Assembly (NCBI GenBank): GCA_022495995.1
Contig: JAFEMH010001289.1
Location: 372,001-436,000 of the forward strand
Direction of reading: 5' to 3'
Source of the DNA: Adenophora triphylla var. japonica
Taxonomy: Eukaryota > Streptophyta > Magnoliopsida > Asterales > Campanulaceae
Length of the DNA: 64,000 bases
In this document: positions 43,530-54,346 of the stretch, in pieces
How positions within the stretch are numbered: the stretch's first letter is position 1
How the letters are laid out: each line of letters begins with the position of its first letter
Notes under the pieces: model-generated
The model's input: only the letters and a program-made list of their open reading frames with translations
What the model was told of the DNA's origin: nothing
The model's database searches: none
Made by a program: the position numbers and the translations under genes

Positions 43530-46294
43530 CTACCTTAATCATCTCATCCAACTTTGTTGTCAGTTGGTTAGCACTAGTGGCCCCCGAGTTTGGTCGATTG
43601 AAAGACATAGGTCTCCAATGACAACTTGATCGACCAAGACTAGATTAGCTGCAACCTTGTGGTCGCTTTAGTGACATGTCGCCTCAATCATGATTCATTC
43701 ATGTGAGAAATAGGTTGCCTCATGTCGTACCACTTCCACCTCCTCATCCAGATACTGGATAGTTGCCAATCTCGAGGTCGTAGTCGTTGACTTGGAAAAT
43801 TTCCATCTTGCTTCAGGTGTTTCGATTTCAAGTTCTCTCTTCTTCTTCATCCTGAGAACATGGTCGAGGTATTCCTTAGTTGTTCCCAACATACACCCAA
43901 CACCAAGAGGGGTAGGGAACTTAACCGTATGATGGGGGATTGATGGAATCATCCCCAAGGCGACCTAGCCAGGAATACCCAAGATCACATGGTAGTCACT
44001 TACCACATCAATGACAATGAAGGTCACCTTAGTTGTTGTTCTTTAAGGATGTTGCCCAATATCTACCCCGAGCTCGATCTGGCCCTTTGCGTCGACCCTA
44101 TGGTTTGTGAAACCCACCAGTCGACCTAAGTAAAGAATCGAGTATCTGGGAGGCCCATTTCCTTGAAGGTTTTGTAGTAGAGTATATCTTTGCAAGCTCC
44201 CGTTTCGACCAAGATCCTATTGGACGTGCAATTATGAATGAGCTCTGGGATGATAAAACTATATTCTCTGGCAGTCATGCTGGTGTCCGACTTATGGATA
44301 GAAACTAATAATATCCTCATGTTCACAACTCCTTCGTGGGATGTACGAAGCTTTACTCAGCTAAAAAATCTTATGTTTGAAGGACGTGTTGCTTGTCTCC
44401 TCAACAATCACCCCAATGGCCAGCCTTGGTTCCGGTGGCCCCCTTGCAGGTCTATCCCCAGCCGGGGGACGATCTCCTTTCAAAAATCGATCTAGCCTGC
44501 CTTCATATTAACCCACTTTTGGATAATTCTCTTTAAACTCAAACATTCTTTCGTGTTATGGCCAATATCCTTAGGATACTCATAGTACTTGTTGTTATCC
44601 CTACAGAACTTATTTCGTGGGTTCATAGGCACTGAGGGTCCCAAATCAACTGTGTTCATAATTTTAGTCTAGCTAAAAGTGAGGGGAGTAAAGTTTTTAT
44701 GGACTCTTTCAGTCGCCCTAGTACGATTTTCCCCTTACCATTGCCTAAGTCGGCCCTAACAGTCACCCCTTTAGATGACTCTCTTGTGTCAACATTCTTG
44801 GATCCTCTCTTCCTTTCCATACGTTCCTCGGCCACGGCAACATCATATGCCCTTTCAAACATATCTTTCCTCGTGGTCGCTCGCCTGACCTGTAACACGT
44901 AATCTAAGTTAGGGGAGGACACTCCATTCCTGAAGCAATTGATGACCTCCCTATCAGTCAAGTCTTCCATAATTTGGTCGACCAATTCCATGAACCTGGT
45001 GAAATAGCTCATGGTACTCTCAGTCTTCCCTTGGGCTATGTTATTTAGGTCGGTTACCATTTTCTTCCGGGCTCCATCTGTTGTGAATCTTTCCAAGAAT
45101 TTACATCGCATGTACCTCCAACTGTTAATGCAGCCCATTGCCAAGACACAGAACCAGCTCAAAGCTGCACCAGTGAATGTGCTCGTCGATGTCTTGCGAA
45201 GCACGTCATTCTTTAAAGAGTCCAAACACATCGAAGCTTTGAAATGTTGCATCTGAGTTAAGGCATTGGTCGTCCCAAAGTACTTTTCCAAAAGAAGAAA
45301 CTTGAAACCTGACTCGGGAGGGCCCAGGTCCAACATCTACTGAGCCATAGGTCGAAGAGTGCTGTCATTTTGTTCGACCTTGCCATGGGTGACCTGGCAA
45401 TCTGCTTCCATATCATCCAACCTTCTGTTAAGGTTTAACAACTCCCTAGACGGAGTTTGATTTATGGGGCTCTTCTCTTTGGGGCGGCCTTCGAGAAGGC
45501 GTTCGATCCCTTTCAACTCTTAGGGTGTCCTTTTAAAGCCCTCTTGTCTATCCTTGGAGGTGATCGACCTCCGGTTGAGGGTGCACCCCTTGCTCTAGGA
45601 GGCGACCTGCCCCTGGTTCTGTCGGCCTCCAACTACCTCCTTTGGGCCGAGTCAGCATCTTGTTCCCTGTTATTGTTGAGCCTATCTTTTAGGTCGCTCG
45701 TACGATCAACCGAAATACCTGTCGGGCGAGGCCTTTCGTTTCTCCCTTCACCCCTTGAGGGCCAAGGGATTATGTTCTTGGGTTGTTGTGATGTTTGTGA
45801 CGGTGCTACCTGGTGGGATATGTGGTCGTCCTTCCTAGAAGACTCTGGTAGCTCAAGCAGCTCGTCATGAACCTCCAACAAGCTCTGCAAGACCTTTACC
45901 TGTTCCAATAGAAATTCCTTCATACTAGGGTGAGAACCTGAAGGACCTGGTAGGTCGCCTACATTTGTTCGGCCCGTTTAGTGTTTCTTGTTTTGTTGAC
46001 TACCTCCCAGGATAGTCATTGGCCTCTTCTCTCTCCTTCTGTCCTAGATTTCCACTTCGTCTGCCACACTGTTGGAACGGGTAGGTCTCCTAAGTGGGTT
46101 TCCAGGAGGAGAAGGTGGAAGATGTGTCGTGCGGTTTCCTGTGCCCACATCTGCACATGTGTTGTTTTCGTCGGCATTTTCATTGGCTTGATCACTTGAG
46201 GCGATGACAGTATGCCCGCCTGACACCATGTCTGCAGGTTTTCAAAGTTTCAAGGTCTAGTTTTCTTCGTTTCCAGGCAATTGAACCAAACTAA

Positions 46295-46884
46295 TGATGC
46301 AGGGATAGTCCAAATCAGTCCTCTTCCAGTTACTTATACCTTAAACCACGAACAAACAACTAGCTAGGATGGTCTCCGTCTAAGACCCTCTAGCGTGATG
46401 ATAAGATATAGAGTATGAGAGTGTTAAAATGTAATGAAATAATTATATCTCAATAGCCAAAATGACGTTACCTTTCTCTGTTGAAGGTTTATTGATATTT
46501 TTAGTGTCGTTATTGGTTGCTTATGAATCTCGTAGATCATGGAGGCAAAGTAGGCGTAACTGTCTTCTAGAATGTAGGAGGCGGTTACTAATGGAGACGT
46601 GGATTTACGGACGTGTAGTTTGGTCGAAGTCGCCCAGTTGGTCGGGATCGACCAGTATTTGTGCCTTGTTCAGGTAGAGATAATGCAAGGGGTATATCAA
46701 GAGTCGGACGGAGTCAGGTAGGGACCAAGGAAGCTCGGACTATAAGCTTTGTCGACTGATATATCTCGCCAAGTATATGTAATTTAGGGATGCTCTGATG
46801 GGTCTTTTACGCTTGATTGGCCTTTGTGCCTGTTTGGATATAGGGCCAGCCCGTTGGGTATAGCTCGTTACTTTATTTCGTTCG
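46295..46884 (-). repeat. element A 5' LTR (right copy)
   Basis: Begins TGATGCAGGG and ends CGTTCG, the last base mutated from the expected A. It is followed by the TSD GGTTG (46885-46889) that matches 15192-15196. A degenerate primer-binding site (TTGAACCAAA context) lies just left of it. Confidence 0.82.
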
Positions 46885-46889
46885 GGTTG

Positions 46890-48513
46890 TTTGGTAGCTT
46901 AATCGGTAATATTTCTATTTCACGTGAGTAGAGACCAAAAAATTGGGCAAAAGAATTAGAAAAAGTGAGAGAGATAATTAGTGGGAGGTGTTTATGAGTA
47001 TGAAAAATAAATATGAGAGAGAATGAGTGATAAAAATAGTAAATTGATTGTTATTGTGAGTATAAAAGTAAAGTAGAAGAGAGAATAAGTGAGAGAAATA
47101 ATGCAAAAACTTTGTCATTTTAAACAGTGTACACTCATGTAAGACGAACGAAAAAAAAAAAAAAAATTCACTCACTTGAGACTCACGTGGAATGAAGGGA
47201 GTATATAACTCTAATTTATTACTTGATGCTTGGGATTTTATTTTTCATGAAAGATAAAAGTATTTGAAGTATTTGAATGAGTGGATTATGCAGGGCCGGC
47301 TCAGATATGAAACATTATGTTCCTTTGCACAGGACCCCAAATTTTGAAGGGCCTTAATTTTATCTATGCCCATTAAATATATATATAAAACAGATTATTG
47401 TGTTAAAGTTTTTAAAGGGCAAATTGCAATTTAGGACCTGAAGTCGAGAGGGTGTTCTCCAAATAGGGTCCCATATTCTCATTTTGTACGGGCCTATGTA
47501 CTTATTGAGATGAGCATGAGATTATGTTTTATTAAAGACTGGCACTTTTAGCCCCATATCCGTGTCGCGCCACGTTTTTTTTTTTTTTTAATTTTTTTTA
47601 ATTTTTTTTTAAGAAGCAAAAATGGAAAAGTTTAATAAAATAGTGAGCGCAAACAGAAAGTTTCTGGGCGAATGTAACTATTCATTGTACTGTTGAAGAT
47701 TTCTTTGCCATTTATAATATAGATAATATTTGAATGAGTGGATGTATCTATTAATGGGCACTAAATAATATTTCATCATTTTATTACTAATATAATCTTG
47801 AATATTAATGGAAGTGAAAAAAAAATCATTTCAAAACTGTTCTCACTTTATATTTTTATTTATTTCATTGCTCTCGTTTTTTAATTTGTAATTTTGTACA
47901 AATATCATTTTTTTACTTTATATAATTTGTTTTTTTTTCAAATTTCTAAAATAATATGATTTTTTAATATAAAGTGCAAACTAGAGTAATTATTTTATCT
48001 ACAATAAATTCACAAAACATGGGAAAAAAAAAAGTAGAAATAAAATAAGATGCAGAAATTCAATGTGAACAACTGTAACAAAGGTAATGTACGGAAATAT
48101 TTTGAGGAGAAAGGGTGGGGGTGGGGGCGGGGGCGGGAGTGGGAAACAAAACTCTACTGCGGCAGTAATGAGCTGGAAATGGGATACCGACATTTGTCTT
48201 CTCGATACAAGCATGGTCACGTGCATGGCCTACAGTCAAAGGGAGTAGGTTTATTACGCTGCTTCTCCTGTTGGAGTTTTTTTTCTTTTTTTTCTAAATT
48301 GCCTTGCGTATTAATTGAGGATATTTAATTTTACATGTGTAATTTTTTATGATTAAATTTCACTATACATTAGTTTCGCTTTCAATTTTATCACACTTTT
48401 TAATGGCCGTTATAAAATTAACGGGTTATCCATGAGAGTTAACAATTTAACAGGTGCAACAATCAAATTATTCAAATTTGACCCCTATAATTTTTAAGCC
48501 AAAATCTAGGGAG
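46890..48513. other. gene-free spacer with MITE-like and G-rich segments
   Basis: No coding signal. 46925-47204 may be a damaged Stowaway-type MITE: its right end reads, inverted, TACTCCCTTCATTCCACGTG, and its left end shares only TTTCACGTGAGT. A CAGGGCCGGCTC word at 47293 resembles one end of plant hAT elements, but no partner end was found. Poly(T) runs occur at about 47575-47610. Confidence 0.4.
48113..48143 (+). other. G-quadruplex-type G-rich motif
   Basis: Six G-runs of three to five bases separated by single bases (GGGTGGGGGTGGGGGCGGGG and onward). This satisfies the usual G-quadruplex pattern in an otherwise AT-rich stretch. Confidence 0.6.
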
Positions 48514-49002
48514 TTTCTCCGTAAGTTATGGAGAAACGGGTTTCTGGATATCCAGAACCTTTTGAAAGAATATCCAGAAATTTTGTATTGGCCATGACAT
48601 TGGCCCATGGTTACTTCTGGATATCAGTCTCAAAGGTTCTGGATATTCAGAATCTTTTGATCATGATATTCAGAATCCTTTGATCATGATATTCAAAAGT
48701 TATGTTAGAATGGGACCAACACATACCCCAAATCTATATCCAGAAACCAGTGAAAAGTATATCCAGAAAAAAATGGATTTACTTTTTTCTGGATATACTT
48801 TTCACTGGTTTCTGGATATACTTTTCACTGATTTCTGGATATACTTTTCACTGGTTTCTGGATATAGATTTGGGGTATGTGATGGTCTCATTATAACATA
48901 ACTTCTGGATATCATGATCAAAGGGTTCTGGATATCCAGAACCTTTGAGACTGATATCCAGAAATTTTGGAAAAACACGTTTCTCCATAACTTATGGAGA
49001 AA
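48514..49002. mobile_element. foldback element with ~240-bp arms
   Basis: The outermost 23 bp (TTTCTCCGTAAGTTATGGAG, continuing GAA) pair with 48980-49002 with one mismatch. Inward, the blocks CTGGATATCCAGAACCTTT, GATATCAGTCTCAAAGGTTC, AAGTTATGTTA-AATG-GACCA and CATACCCCAAATCTATATCC pair in mirrored order to a centre near 48785. The right arm has extra copies of a 22-bp unit (TTCTGGATATACTTTTCACT). It is non-coding with no transposase. It resembles a foldback or MITE-type element, but the superfamily is not identifiable. Confidence 0.8.
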
Positions 49003-49809
49003 CGCGTTTCTCCGGAGACCTACTCAATTTTTAAAGGGCTAATTGACATTATTTATGATGAAATATTTTTTTAATAATATGAAATGAAAATAATATATAT
49101 TTTTATAATTTTAATTATTTAAATTTTGGTCTTCAATAAAAAATATATAATAATTGGATAAAAATATTTTGTTTTAGTAAAATATATTTATTCCTTTATA
49201 AATTAAAAAAATTAAATACATAAAAAAATTTCATCCAAAAAATAAATAAATTCAACTCCTCTTCGTATTAATGTCTAGATTCATTCTCAATCCAAAACAC
49301 ATTTTCCTCTCTGTTTATATTCCATAAGGTATCTTCAATTGATTAATTTATAGTTATCAAAATCAAATTTTGATACCTACGGAACTATTCACATGGTAGT
49401 CTTCAATGATAAGTATCAAATTAATAATTTAATACTTTTATTTTTGATTTATTGAAATTCTTTCACATTTAATATTTTTAGTAATTAAATATAAATAGTG
49501 TTAAATAATAATTGAATTTAAAATAAAGTAAAATAAAATATGTATGCTATATAAATAAAAAATATTTTCTTTTCCATTGACAAATTAATAATTAATTTTT
49601 GTGTTTTATAAATATACAAAAAATAAAACAAATAAAAATGTAAATGTTAAATAATTAAATGATATAAAGAAAATACTTGGCAAAATGAAGTAGTTAATCA
49701 AAGTATCAAATATGATACATTTCCTAACTTTTTATCAAAATTTGGTAACTATAATATTTAGCATCGGAGATGCTAAGTTGCTCTAACAATGTTCATACAC
49801 CTAACACCA
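49003..49809. other. AT-rich spacer with a possible Harbinger-type MITE
   Basis: 49325-49790 has loosely inverted ends: GTATCTTCAATTGATTAATT...ATCAAATTTTGATA at the left against the reverse complement of CAAAATTTGGTAACTATAAT...GGAGATGC at the right. This is similar to the ends of small Harbinger-type MITEs. The remainder is AT-rich without features. Positions 49801-49809 (CTAACACCA) are the candidate left TSD of the MULE. Confidence 0.4.
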
Positions 49810-50086
49810 GAATTTTTTCACAAATAATCACTTTTTACTTTTTTAATTTTCAAAATGACTTACTGTTCATATTTTTGCCCAAAATGTCTCTTTTTTTTTA
49901 AACTCGCTACACCGTGTAGCGAGTTTGACTTGGGCTAGGCAAACTCGCTACACCGTGTAGCAAGTTATGTGTAATTATGGTTTGGCAGTTGGTCATTAAT
50001 TAGGGCAATTAATTAAACATAAATCGCTACACCGTGTAGTGAGTTTGACTTGGGGTGGTCAAACTCGCTACACGGTGTAGCGAGTT
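49810..50086. repeat. left terminal inverted repeat of the MULE
   Basis: Aligns with the reverse complement of 59098-59373. It contains palindrome copies 1-4 (49900-49926, 49941-49966, 50021-50046, 50061-50086). The last copy is followed at once by TTATTTAAAACCC, a possible promoter for the PMD gene. Confidence 0.88.
49900..50086. repeat. palindrome cluster 1 (four copies)
   Basis: Each copy is arm CTCGCTACAC, one central C or G, arm GTGTAGCGAG, usually extended by AAA/TTT on the outside. Copies 1 and 4 are intact; 2 and 3 carry one or two changes. Neighbouring copies are joined by GTTTGACTTGGG--G-CAAAC, itself an inverted repeat. Confidence 0.95.
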
Positions 50087-51204
50087 ATTTAAAACCCTTT
50101 TTCCCTCTCAGTTTATGTCTTCATTCAAAGGAAACAAAAAAAAACCTACACCTTCATCGGTCAGCCGCCGAGGAGAGTAAGGGAGAAGAAGAAAGAAGAA
50201 CACCCAACCAACCAAGGAATTTGTCAAGTGAATTCAATCTTTTTTTTTATTGTAGGTTTAAATTTTTGTATTGTATTGAATTTTAACTTTGATTTTATTA
50301 TTTATTTACTTACAATTTAGGATTTTTTTTATATGATTTTTTTTTCTTACAAAAATCTGGTCATTTTCTATCATAATTGTTCATTTGAATTTTAACTTTG
50401 ATTTTATTATTTATTTAACTTTGTACAACTGTTGTTATCATTGTATTTTGTGTGTGATAGAGGCATGATTTCTAGTGTTAGTAATTTATTTTGGCATTGT
50501 TCTGAACTGAGATATTGAATCATCACCTTTGTTATGATGTTCTAATTGCATTTTCTTTCATTTGTGTGAGGTTATGTTTGTTGTCCAATTAGATTGTAGA
50601 AAGCACACCTATTATTGATATTATGTGTGTATTATTGTGAAGCAACTATAATTTTTCTCTATATTGAGTATTGTTATGATTATTATTGATATTTGCTAGT
50701 AATGTCATGTACCAAAACATATGGTGAGAAATGCAAATGCAATTGATAACTTTGAGAGATATGAATTTAAGTACTTCATCTAAGATGAACAATTCTTGTT
50801 TTATTGTTGAGATGATTGTAAATCATTTTTATGATAATATTAGATACAAAGATAATACAATTCGAACCCATTAATAAATTTTATCTGGATTAACATGAAT
50901 TGATAAAATGACCCTTACATTATTTATTATTCAAAAATAAAAAAGATAATACAAATTAAGATCTTACGATTAAAATATCCCCAAACTTGATTAATTAATT
51001 GAGATAAAATGGTTAATGAGGATTACTCTTGAAGTATTACTTAGTATATAGGCTGGAAATCAAGACCTTCCCCACAGGCACTTCTTGGAAGTGTGGGATA
51101 ACTTTGGATTACAATGCCACGTACTAGTAATTACACTTTTGTATTCTCTTATTTATTTCCTTGCCTCGTAGAACAATAACCAACCTTGATATTGAAATAA
51201 ATAG
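50087..51204. other. 5' region of the MULE plant-mobile-domain gene
   Basis: About 1.1 kb between the left TIR and the first PMD codon, with a purine-rich stretch (50155-50215) that could be transcribed leader. A possible leader intron has an acceptor at TTGCCTCGTAG (near 51170). No independent ORF is convincing. Confidence 0.4.
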
Positions 51205-53497
51205 ATGGATGCTTTCATTGATCCCGGGCCTATCGATGCTTCTGTTCTGACCCGGCATGAGGACCATAGGGCTCGGTTTATTTGGGTCGGGATGCAGGTT
51301 TCTAGTCTCCTCCAGTTTCGTTATGGTGCCGCCTTGCCACTAGGCGTATTAGCTCCTGTGATATTGTTGAGACTGGTGGAGTGCGGATTTAGCGGAGTTT
51401 ACTATATAGGGAGAGTACAGTATGATTGTGCGTTGCTGGAGGCTCTGATCGAGAGATGGCGTCCGGAGACCCATACATTCCATCTCCCGGTTGGTGAGAT
51501 GACGATCACCCTACAGGATATCGGCATGATTTGCGGGTTGCCGATTGATGGGGATGCTGTTACAGATGCTGGGCTTCCTGTCAGGAGTATTTAGGGGCTG
51601 TCCCTGGTGACATAGATATGGATGGGAGTAGTCTGAAGCTCAGGTGGATTACCCTCTGTTTCCCACACTTTGGTGACCTCGCTGAGGATACTGCTCCAGA
51701 GATTGTGGATCAGTATGTACGGGCGTATATCTTGCTTGCCTTGGGTTCTACGATCATGCCTGATCGTACGAACAACAAGGTTAAGCTATATTATCTCCTT
51801 CTGCTTACGGATGTTTCTAGGGTCGGCCCGGTACAGGTTGGGAGTCTTTGCGCTCGCTTTCCTATATCGAGAGTTGTGTAGTGCGACTGAACCTCAGACG
51901 AGACAGTGCGGAGGATTTCTCAACGTTCTACAGGTATGTTTATCTCATTTTAATGTTCATTATGTTGTTGTTTTTAAGTTTGATTTCAAATTTGCTGCAT
52001 TATTTACAGTATTTGATATACATTTATTTGATATAGATTTGGGCTTATGAGCGGTTAAGATGTGTGAGACCGCAGATCCGTACTCGATTCAGAGATCCGA
52101 ACTTCGTGCTCATGCCCCTCGGATGCAGGTATACATATATCATACGTTATTTTCTCGTCGTTAATGTTTGTTTTTTTTAACTAATTCTTATAATTATTCT
52201 GTTTATGAAATTTCAGCTGGACCCAGGCATCGCTGGATCTGAGAGAGGTTACTGCACATAGCCTGCGAGGCTATTGGGATCAGCTGGGCCGGCTACACGA
52301 GGCTCAGGTGGTGTGGCAGCCTTATGAAGGGAGATACGCTCCGCCCTAGTGCACTCAGGGTGAGGAGGTATGGTTGGCGAAGGTCCTCTCGTATGCTTTG
52401 AGAGGATCGAGTGGCATTTGCCTGATCGCGTTATGAGGCAGTTTGACCTTATGCAGTTTGTCCCAGAACCGTGCAACACTAGCCCGGATTTGCACCGTTC
52501 TGATCGGCGGGGAAACACTACGGTGAATTGGAGTGACCGCCATCACCAATATATTGCACGCTGGGGACAGCGGCACAAACATCTGGTTTCCGGGGTGTAC
52601 GGCATCCACGATATGAGCTACACCGATCCATATATGATATGGTATCGGGACATAACGTGTAGGTTTGTGCAGCACCTCACTCAGATAGAGGAGGATGGAT
52701 ACCAGTCGTCTGCCCCTGCCTTAGAATTTATGGTAAGTTTTTACATTTTTCAAGTTATTATTTCTAGTTTTCTTTTTTAACAAAACATCAATTATTACGT
52801 AACGTCTCTCGTACTTATATATATTTTTTATATAAAAACAGGTGCAGACCCTTCAGCGCATGCATGTCATTAATGAGAGGAGGGATCATCTCGAACAAGC
52901 TGAAATGTGGTCGACTATTACACACGGGTTCACGGGAGTTAGGGAGCTCCAATGCCTTCAGTCAGCTGCACCTCCCCCACCGGTAGATTGCGCACGGGGG
53001 GTACAACAACCTCGACAACGTTGGGTTAGACTTCGTGCACAGGCAGAGCCACCACCCCAAATGGACTTGCACGACGAGCCAAATCTTGACCCCGAGCAAG
53101 AGCCTCAAGCGCAGACGCAGACCCAGGTGGATTATGGACAATATCAATTTGAATGGCAGTCACAGTCACAGTGGGAGATGGGGGTGTCGGGGGGAGTGGG
53201 GGTGGCTGGGGGAGTTGGAGTGGGGATGTCGGGGGGAGTGGGAGTGGGGGTGTTGTGGGGAGTAGGAGTGGGGGTTTCCAGGCAGACCCTTCCCCTGGAT
53301 CATCCACTATGGGCTTTGGACTATATACGAGTGGAAGTGGTGGATTTAGGACTCCTATATCACAAGCAGGGCTCCGCCACTTCTCCGATCCGACTGAGAC
53401 TACCCCTGCTCAACAAGAGGAAGAGATGATTAGAAGAGGGTCTCGGCACCGGAATCCGACGAGTAGGTTCACCCCGTCTTTCTATGATAATAGGTAG
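51205..53497 (+). pseudogene. plant mobile domain (MAIN/MAIL1-like) gene of the MULE, frameshifted
   Basis: Exons inferred at 51205-51933, 52037-52128, 52217-52732 and 52842-53497, all with GT-AG borders (for example CAG|GTATGT, ATG|GTAAGT). The N-terminal half has the PMD hallmark RWRPETHTFHLPVGEMTITLQD and the later LYRELC and WAYERL blocks. The third exon has EWHLPDRVMRQF and the last ends in a basic RRGSRHRNPTSR tail. Frameshifts occur near 51575, 51830, 52350-52390 and in the Gly-rich repeat at 53180-53290. Host PMD proteins (MAIN, MAIL1) act in silencing and genome stability, and PMDs are also known from transposons. Its role in this MULE is unknown. Confidence 0.82.
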
Positions 53498-53870
53498 CGA
53501 GTTCACTTTTTTTTATTAGGATGTAATGAAACTTTGTAGTATTGGTTTAGTTTTTATTTTGATGTTTTTATTTGTTATAACTGAAATTTTGTACTACACA
53601 TTTATGTAGATGTATATGTTATTTGGTTTAGTGTTATTTGGATGTAATGAAACTTTGTACTATTAGTTTAGTTTTTATTTTGATGTTTGCATTTTAGTGT
53701 TATTTGGATGTTTTATGTTTGTTATGTTTAATTTGGTTGTTTAAAGCAGGTTTGATGGTTTGTAGTTTGAGCAGGTTTTGGTTTGTAGTTTGAGCAGGTT
53801 TTGGTTTGGATGTTTGTTATTTGCAGGTGGGTTTGCTGAATGTGCTGCTGATGGTTGCTTCTGTTCAAGT
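53498..53870. other. 3' flank of the PMD gene
   Basis: Repetitive non-coding DNA: an approximately 100-bp duplicated block (GGATGTAATGAAACTTTGTA at about 53520 and 53640) and a duplicated TTTGAGCAGGTTTTGGTTTG. No gene. Confidence 0.5.
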
Positions 53871-53957
53871 GAACTCGCTACATGGTGTAGCGATTTCACT
53901 AAACTCGCTACACCGTGTAGCGAGTTTAGTGAAATCGTTACACGGTCTAGTGATTTC
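53871..53957. repeat. palindrome cluster 2 (three copies, convergent gene gap)
   Basis: Copies at 53871-53896 (arm altered at CAT), 53901-53927 (intact) and 53931-53957 (several changes), spaced 30 bases apart. They lie between the convergent 3' ends of the PMD and MURA genes, far from either TIR. Confidence 0.93.
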
Positions 53958-54346
53958 AAATTAACATTTGCATTTCTTGGATTTCCAGCGTTAGTTTCTG
54001 CCAAAAGGGAGCGCCCGCTCCCAAGGTGGGAGAGCGTCCGCTCTCAAGCTGCCTGGAATTGATAGTTTCTTTCTGGAATCATGCCAAACATAAACTGAAA
54101 CTTAAAACTTAACTAGAAAACTAACTGTTTTTTTCTTAATTGACTTTTCTAACGAATTTCATCAATTATAATTTTTAAATATTCAATAAAATAACTAAAG
54201 TAATTTTTTAAAATTGGAAAATTACATTCAACTCAAATATAAATTACATTCAACTTTTCAAATTTAATGAAAACTACATAAAATAAAACTACAACTGAAA
54301 CTGAATCCAATTCAAACCAAACATAAATTACATGAAAAACATTCTG
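53958..54346. other. non-coding gap before the MURA 3' end
   Basis: AT-rich, with an inverted pair GGGAGCGCCCGCTCCC / GGGAGAGCGTCCGCTCTC near 54007-54048, two further short palindromes of different sequence. No ORF of note. Confidence 0.45.

Larger units (their letters stand above)
42191..46229 (-). pseudogene. element A gag, protease and RT remnant
   Basis: Read leftward it aligns with element D gag-pol. Gag N-terminus (46229, MVSGGHTV) and capsid region (45336-44656) come first. A protease reading VETGACKD follows near 44240, where D has VDTGA, so the catalytic Asp is lost. RT N-terminal half is at 43115-42790. A deletion near 42777 joins KLVDS directly to MVIKTK, removing about 230 bp including YVDD. 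RNase H/connection fragments run down to 42191. A 250-bp inverted duplication of RT sequence interrupts it at 43280-43529. Stops and frameshifts are frequent. Confidence 0.85.
15197..46884 (-). mobile_element. element A: old, internally deleted Tat-lineage element split by nested insertions
   Basis: Bounded by diverged ~590-bp LTRs and the TSD GGTTG (15192-15196 and 46885-46889). Its own sequence is 15197-17994 plus 42191-46884; the 24.2 kb between them belongs to elements B and C. Along its length it aligns with element D in the same orientation, but with large deletions: one removes most of the opposite-strand gene, the 3' UTR and the integrase C-terminus (junction near 16817), another removes much of the RT palm (near 42777). 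It also carries many stops and frameshifts. It is dead and is the oldest insertion in this block. Confidence 0.85.

Noticed and set aside
42711..43629. Two separate RT genes on opposite strands
   Set aside because: They are one RT remnant and an exact inverted duplication of part of it.
47293..47560. hAT-type element starting CAGGGCCGGC
   Set aside because: Only one end-like word is seen and no inverted partner or 8-bp duplication was found.
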